From assembly GCA_025359685.1 (NCBI GenBank), contig JANYEY010000050.1, forward strand, positions 1-64,000: 64,000 nt of DNA, written 5' to 3'. Positions 59,791-64,000 of the stretch are shown here, in pieces; position 1 is the stretch's first letter, and each line of letters opens with the position of its first letter. A program made the position numbers and the translations under genes. This DNA comes from Sphingomonadaceae bacterium (GTDB taxonomy: Bacteria > Pseudomonadota > Alphaproteobacteria > Sphingomonadales > Sphingomonadaceae). The notes beneath the pieces are model-generated. The model saw only the letters and a list, made by a program, of their open reading frames with translations, did not search any database and was not told the origin of the DNA.

Positions 59791-60892
59791 CCGCGATTAC
59801 ATCGCCGAGGCCAGTCGGTGCAGAAGGGTTATAGCGCGACATCACTTCCGCAACCATTACCGATATGCGGGTGAATGCCACCTGACCTGCAAGGAAGGCG
59901 GCGACCGCCACTTCGTTCGCGGCATTGAGCACCGCCGGAGCCGCGCCGCCCGCCTCGGCCGCAGCGCGGCACAGCGCGGTTGCAGGGAACCGGACTTCAT
60001 CGGGCGCACGGAAGGTCAGCTCGCCAATTTGCGCCAGATCGAGCGGCGCGCATGGCGTTGCCATCCGCTCGGGCCAGGCGAGGCACGAGGCGATCGGCAC
60101 ACGCATGTCGGATGGGCCAAGCTGTGCCAGCGTCGAGCCATCGCGGTATTCGACCATCGAATGCACCACCGACTGCGGGTGGACGATGATCCGCAGCTTA
60201 TCGAGCCCGACCGGGAACAGGTAATGCGCCTCGATCAGTTCAAGCCCCTTGTTGAACATGGTCGCGCTATCCACGCTGATCTTGGCGCCCATGTTCCAGT
60301 TAGGGTGCTTGACCGCCTGCGCCGGGGTGGCGGCGGCCAGCTGCGCATCGCTCCAGTCACGGAACGGTCCCCCACTCGCAGTGAGCGTGATCGTGCGGAC
60401 CTGCGCCAGATCGTTACCGGCGAGGCACTGGAAGATCGCGTTGTGTTCGCTATCGACCGGGAGCAGCGTGGTACCATGCCGCGCGACCGCGGCAATCATC
60501 ACTTCGCCCGCGGAAACCAGTGCTTCTTTGTTTGCCAGCGCAACGGTCTTGCCCTGCTCGATCGCCGCCATGGTCGGGGCAAGCCCGGCACAGCCAACGA
60601 TTGCGGCAAGGGTAACATCCGCCCCGCGCGCCGCTGCTTCGACCAAAGCAGCAGCCCCGCCAGCCGCCTCGATCCGGCTGCCGGCGAGCGCGGTGCGCAA
60701 GTCGGCAAGGCAGCCTGCATCGGCCACTACGGCCACTTCGGCCGAGAATTCGCGCGCCAAGGCCGCAAGTTCAGCCGCCTGGCAGTTGGCGGTGAGCGCG
60801 ACGACGCGCCACTTGTCCCGCTCGCGCCGGATCAGGTCCAGCGTGGATGCGCCGATTGAACCGGTCGCCCCAAGGATCGAAATCGAGCGCAC
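59741..60892 (-). CDS. dxr: 1-deoxy-D-xylulose 5-phosphate reductoisomerase
   Basis: MRSISILGATGSIGASTLDLI...LANKEALVSAGEVM...LPVDSEHNAIFQCL...TASGGPFRD. Confidence 0.97.
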   Translation of the reverse strand: MRSISILGATGSIGASTLDLIRRERDKWRVVALTANCQAAELAALAREFSAEVAVVADAGCLADLRTALAGSRIEAAGGAAALVEAAARGADVTLAAIVGCAGLAPTMAAIEQGKTVALANKEALVSAGEVMIAAVARHGTTLLPVDSEHNAIFQCLAGNDLAQVRTITLTASGGPFRDWSDAQLAAATPAQAVKHPNWNMGAKISVDSATMFNKGLELIEAHYLFPVGLDKLRIIVHPQSVVHSMVEYRDGSTLAQLGPSDMRVPIASCLAWPERMATPCAPLDLAQIGELTFRAPDEVRFPATALCRAAAEAGGAAPAVLNAANEVAVAAFLAGQVAFTRISVMVAEVMSRYNPSAPTGLGDVIAVDSATRAKARELLELA

Positions 60893-60894
60893 GT

Positions 60895-61653
60895 TCAGCC
60901 GCCTGCCGAAACGTTGAAAAGCGCGAACAGCCCGACCACGAACATCACCGCCAGCATGCCGTCAGCCCGGTCAAACAGGCCGCCGTGGCCGGGGATCAGG
61001 TTGCTCGAATCCTTTACCCCTGCGCGCCGTTTCATCCAGCTTTCGAAGAAATCGCCGGTCTGCGCAACGACCGCAACCACCGCGCCGAGCGCCAGGCAGC
61101 CAGGGATGGAAGGCATATTGCTGATCGAAACGACCGTAGTATCGTCCGGACCAAGCCGCGCGGCATCGGTGACCAGCCCGGTGAACCAGTCGCCCGCCGC
61201 GATCATCAGCGCGAGGTAAATGCCCGTCGCAGCGCCAAGGATCCCGCCGCCCAGCCCCGCCCAGGTCTTTGATGGGCTGATTTTGGGTGCGATCTTCGGT
61301 CCGCCAATCGTGCGGCCGGCAAAATATGCGCCAACATCGGTGAACACCACCCCGAACAGCACGATCAGCAGCATCGGCCAGCCGATCTTGGGATCGAGCC
61401 GCAGCACATCGAACATGAAGGCAGCGACGCCGATGTAGACCATGCCGCCCAGCATCCACGCAGCGCGCAGCGGCAGGCGGAGGACGAACTTGCTCACCAG
61501 CCCCCACCATTCCCACAGCACGCCCGCCGCGATAGCCGCGACGAACACAGTCCAGTACCATCCGCCGAGCCACAGCGCCGCGCCCGCCACGGCGACCATG
61601 CCCAGCGCCGATGCGGCGCGGACCGGCAGGTCGGACTTCTTAGCGTCCGCCAT
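60895..61653 (-). CDS. cdsA: Phosphatidate cytidylyltransferase
   Basis: [39 protein letters not shown]...[39 protein letters not shown]. Confidence 0.95.
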   Translation of the reverse strand: MADAKKSDLPVRAASALGMVAVAGAALWLGGWYWTVFVAAIAAGVLWEWWGLVSKFVLRLPLRAAWMLGGMVYIGVAAFMFDVLRLDPKIGWPMLLIVLFGVVFTDVGAYFAGRTIGGPKIAPKISPSKTWAGLGGGILGAATGIYLALMIAAGDWFTGLVTDAARLGPDDTTVVSISNMPSIPGCLALGAVVAVVAQTGDFFESWMKRRAGVKDSSNLIPGHGGLFDRADGMLAVMFVVGLFALFNVSAGG

Positions 61654-62353
61654 AGCGCCGCTCCCTCCCGGCAAATTCTTCGAGTGCACTGCGCAAGTGA
61701 TCTGGCGTGAAATCGGGCCACAGCACGTCAGTGAACACCATCTCGGCATAGGCCGCCTGCCACAGCAGAAAGTTCGATAGCCGAACCTCCCCCGAAGTCC
61801 GGATCAGCAGGTCAAGCGGCGGCAAGCCGGCGGTATCGAGTTCGGCGGCGATCGCATCGGGCGTGATCGCGCCTTTTGCGGCAGCCTTGGCTGCGGCGCG
61901 GGCGATCTCGTCCTGCGCGCCGTAATTGAGCGCGACCACCAGCGTGGTGCCATCATTGTCCGCAGTCTGCGCCAAAGCATCGTCGAGCAGCGCGACCACA
62001 TCCGGGGCCATCGCGCGCCAATTGCCGATGATCTGCAGCCGCACGTTGTTTTCGACGAATTCCTCGAGGTCGGCGAGGATGTACCGCTTCAGCAGGCCCA
62101 TCAGCGCCGAGACCTCGTCCTCGGGACGATTCCAGTTCTCGGTTGAAAAGGCATAAAGCGTCAGCGCCTGCAGCCCCATTTCGCGCGCCGCGCGGACCAG
62201 CGCGCGCACCGCTTCGACCCCGCGCTGGTGCCCCACCGCACGCGGCAAGTGGCGCTTCTTGGCCCAGCGTCCGTTGCCATCCATGATGATGGCGACGTGG
62301 CGTGCAGCGATACCGCCATGCACCGGTTTGGTCTGAGCCTGGCGCAGGCTCAC
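61640..62353 (-). CDS. uppS: Undecaprenyl diphosphate synthase
   Basis: [32 protein letters not shown]...[16 protein letters not shown]...[25 protein letters not shown]. Confidence 0.97.
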   Translation of the reverse strand: MSLRQAQTKPVHGGIAARHVAIIMDGNGRWAKKRHLPRAVGHQRGVEAVRALVRAAREMGLQALTLYAFSTENWNRPEDEVSALMGLLKRYILADLEEFVENNVRLQIIGNWRAMAPDVVALLDDALAQTADNDGTTLVVALNYGAQDEIARAAAKAAAKGAITPDAIAAELDTAGLPPLDLLIRTSGEVRLSNFLLWQAAYAEMVFTDVLWPDFTPDHLRSALEEFAGRERRYGGR

Positions 62354-62907
62354 CGCCCCATGATTTCCTGCTCTTTGGAAGCGGCGACATCGTCGACCGC
62401 CTTGATTTGCTCGTCGGTGAGCTTCTGGACCTCGGTTTCGCCGCGCTTGCGATCGTCTTCCGAAATTTCCTTCTTGCTCTCGTCGGTCTTGAGATTGTCG
62501 ATCCCGTCACGGCGTACGTTGCGGATCGCGACCCGGGCCTTTTCGGCATAGGTGTGCGCGAGCTTGGCCAGTTCCTTGCGGCGATCCTCGGTCAGGTCGG
62601 GGATCGGCAGGCGCAGGGTGTTGCCGTCGTTGATCGGGTTGAGCCCCAGCCCGGCCGAGCGGATCGCCTTTTCGACGGGGCCAATGTTGGTCTTGTCCCA
62701 GACCTGCACCGTCAGCATCCGCGGTTCGGGCGCCGAAATGGTCGCGACCTGGTTGAGCGGCATCTGGCTGCCGTATACGGTGACAGTGACCGGTTCGAGC
62801 AGCGTGGTGTTGGCGCGGCCCGTGCGCAGGCCGCCCAGATCGTGGCGCAATGCCTCGACCGCGCCTTTCATGCGGCGTTCGAGATCGGCTTTGTCGTACT
62901 TTGCCAT
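62350..62907 (-). CDS. frr: Ribosome recycling factor
   Basis: [62 protein letters not shown]. Confidence 0.98.
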   Translation of the reverse strand: MAKYDKADLERRMKGAVEALRHDLGGLRTGRANTTLLEPVTVTVYGSQMPLNQVATISAPEPRMLTVQVWDKTNIGPVEKAIRSAGLGLNPINDGNTLRLPIPDLTEDRRKELAKLAHTYAEKARVAIRNVRRDGIDNLKTDESKKEISEDDRKRGETEVQKLTDEQIKAVDDVAASKEQEIMGR

Positions 62908-62918
62908 TGCAGCTGTCC

Positions 62919-63632
62919 TTACTTGACGATCGTCTGTGTACCCTCGCCGCGCAGCACCTTGGCAAGGTTGCCCCTTTCGCGGATCGAGAAGACGACAATC
63001 GGAATGTTGTTATCGCGGCACAAAGCGACCGCGCTGGCGTCCATCACTTTCAGGTCCTGCGAGAGAACGGTCGAGTAATCGACTGTATCGTAACGTTTTG
63101 CGTTGGGATTGATCTTGGGATCGCTGTCATAGATCCCGTCGACGCTGGTGCCCTTGAGCAGCGCATCGCACTGCATTTCGGCCGCACGCAAGGCTGCGCC
63201 GCTATCGGTAGTGAAATACGGCGCGCCGACGCCTGCGGCGAAGATCACCACCCGGCCCTTTTCAAGATGCCGTTCGGCGCGGCGGCGGATCACTGGCTCG
63301 CACACCTGGTCCATCTGCACCGCGCTCTGCACGCGGGTGTGGACGCCCTGCTGCTCAAGCGCATTCTGCATGGCGAGCGCGTTCATCACAGTGGCGAGCA
63401 TGCCCATGTAATCGGCCTGCGCCCGGTCCATGCCCTTGGCCGCCCCCGCCATCCCGCGAAAAATATTGCCGCCGCCGATGACGAGGCAAATCTGCAGCCC
63501 CGTTTCCTGCGCCGCCTTCACTTCCTTGGCGAGTTCGGCGACGAATTCGGGATCGATCCCGAACTGCTGATTGCCCATCAGCACTTCGCCCGAAAGCTTG
63601 AGCAGGATGCGTTTGTAGGCGGGCTTGGACAT
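62919..63632 (-). CDS. pyrH: UMP kinase
   Basis: [31 protein letters not shown]...[46 protein letters not shown]. Confidence 0.97.
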   Translation of the reverse strand: MSKPAYKRILLKLSGEVLMGNQQFGIDPEFVAELAKEVKAAQETGLQICLVIGGGNIFRGMAGAAKGMDRAQADYMGMLATVMNALAMQNALEQQGVHTRVQSAVQMDQVCEPVIRRRAERHLEKGRVVIFAAGVGAPYFTTDSGAALRAAEMQCDALLKGTSVDGIYDSDPKINPNAKRYDTVDYSTVLSQDLKVMDASAVALCRDNNIPIVVFSIRERGNLAKVLRGEGTQTIVK

Positions 63633-63718
63633 GGCGTGTGGCATCGCTCTCGGAAGGTTTGAGCGGCCTTATACCGATGGTGCGGCGATGCCAAGAACTG
63701 CACGGAATATTCACGCGA

Positions 63719-63750
63719 AAAGGGCGCGAACACTGCTGCTCGCGCCCTTT
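63719..63750 (-). terminator. Rho-independent terminator/attenuator after tsf
   Basis: aaagggcgcga-gcagcagtgt-tcgcgccctttt on minus strand, 11-bp stem followed by short T-tract. Confidence 0.6.
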
Positions 63751-63756
63751 GTTCTT

Positions 63757-63800
63757 AGGTCCTCTCCATTTTTGGCGAAGACCACAAATGGAGAGGCTCT
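63757..63800. repeat. REP-like palindrome (copy 2)
   Basis: aggtcctctccatttttggcgaagaccacaaatggagaggctct; shares aggtcctctccatttt with 37512-37550. Confidence 0.6.
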
Positions 63801-63806
63801 CAGGCC

Positions 63807-64000
63807 TCAGCCCAGCCCGGCAGCCGCAGCAACCTCCGCTGCAAAGTCGCTGACTTCCTTCTCGATGCCTTCACCCAGCTGGAAGCGGACGTAGTCCTTG
63901 AGCACGACCGGCGCGCCGGCGTCCTTCGCGGCGTTGGCGACGACCTGGGCGATCGGGGTCTTGTTATCCATCACGAAGACCTGGCTGAGCAGTGCCTTGT
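63807..64000 (-). CDS. tsf: Elongation factor Ts, C-terminal part (runs off window)
   Basis: Minus strand ...[63 protein letters not shown]. Confidence 0.93.
   Translation of the reverse strand, partial: KALLSQVFVMDNKTPIAQVVANAAKDAGAPVVLKDYVRFQLGEGIEKEVSDFAAEVAAAAGLG

Overview
This looks like an alphaproteobacterial, probably Sphingomonadales, chromosomal window; that assignment is inferred from gene content and protein character, not computed. Bases 1 to about 22.4 kb are an accessory heavy-metal (mainly copper) resistance region. It contains a CsoR/RcnR-family regulator with a CDF efflux pump, a His/Asp-rich secreted protein, a multicopper oxidase cluster, a Cu P-type ATPase/SRPBCC/CopD/CopC operon, a CnrYXH-like ECF sigma trio, a DUF305/CopA/CopB/PepSY/DUF411 operon and an orphan outer-membrane-like protein. 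Two complete insertion sequences with passenger genes lie in it. A 2.6-kb IS1-family element (8-bp TSD, 25-bp perfect IRs) splits a DUF302 gene that rejoins in frame on excision. A 1.88-kb IS1595-family element (8-bp TSD) sits right at the start of the multicopper oxidase gene. From the tRNA-Met gene (22.40-22.48 kb) to 64 kb the window is ordinary core genome: mltG, fabF, acpP, aspS, rnd, oxyR, pgsA, dapF, mtaB, ftsY, kup, the ccm cluster, tRNA-His, rpmE, fabZ, bamA, rseP, dxr, cdsA, uppS, frr, pyrH, tsf. The strongest lead is the CnrYXH-like trio in the middle of a copper (not Ni/Co) cluster. A putative promoter motif, (T/C)(G/A)AGGG-N16-CGTAT, occurs in front of the three transcription units that would make up its regulon. 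All family assignments come from reading the translations; no database search was run.
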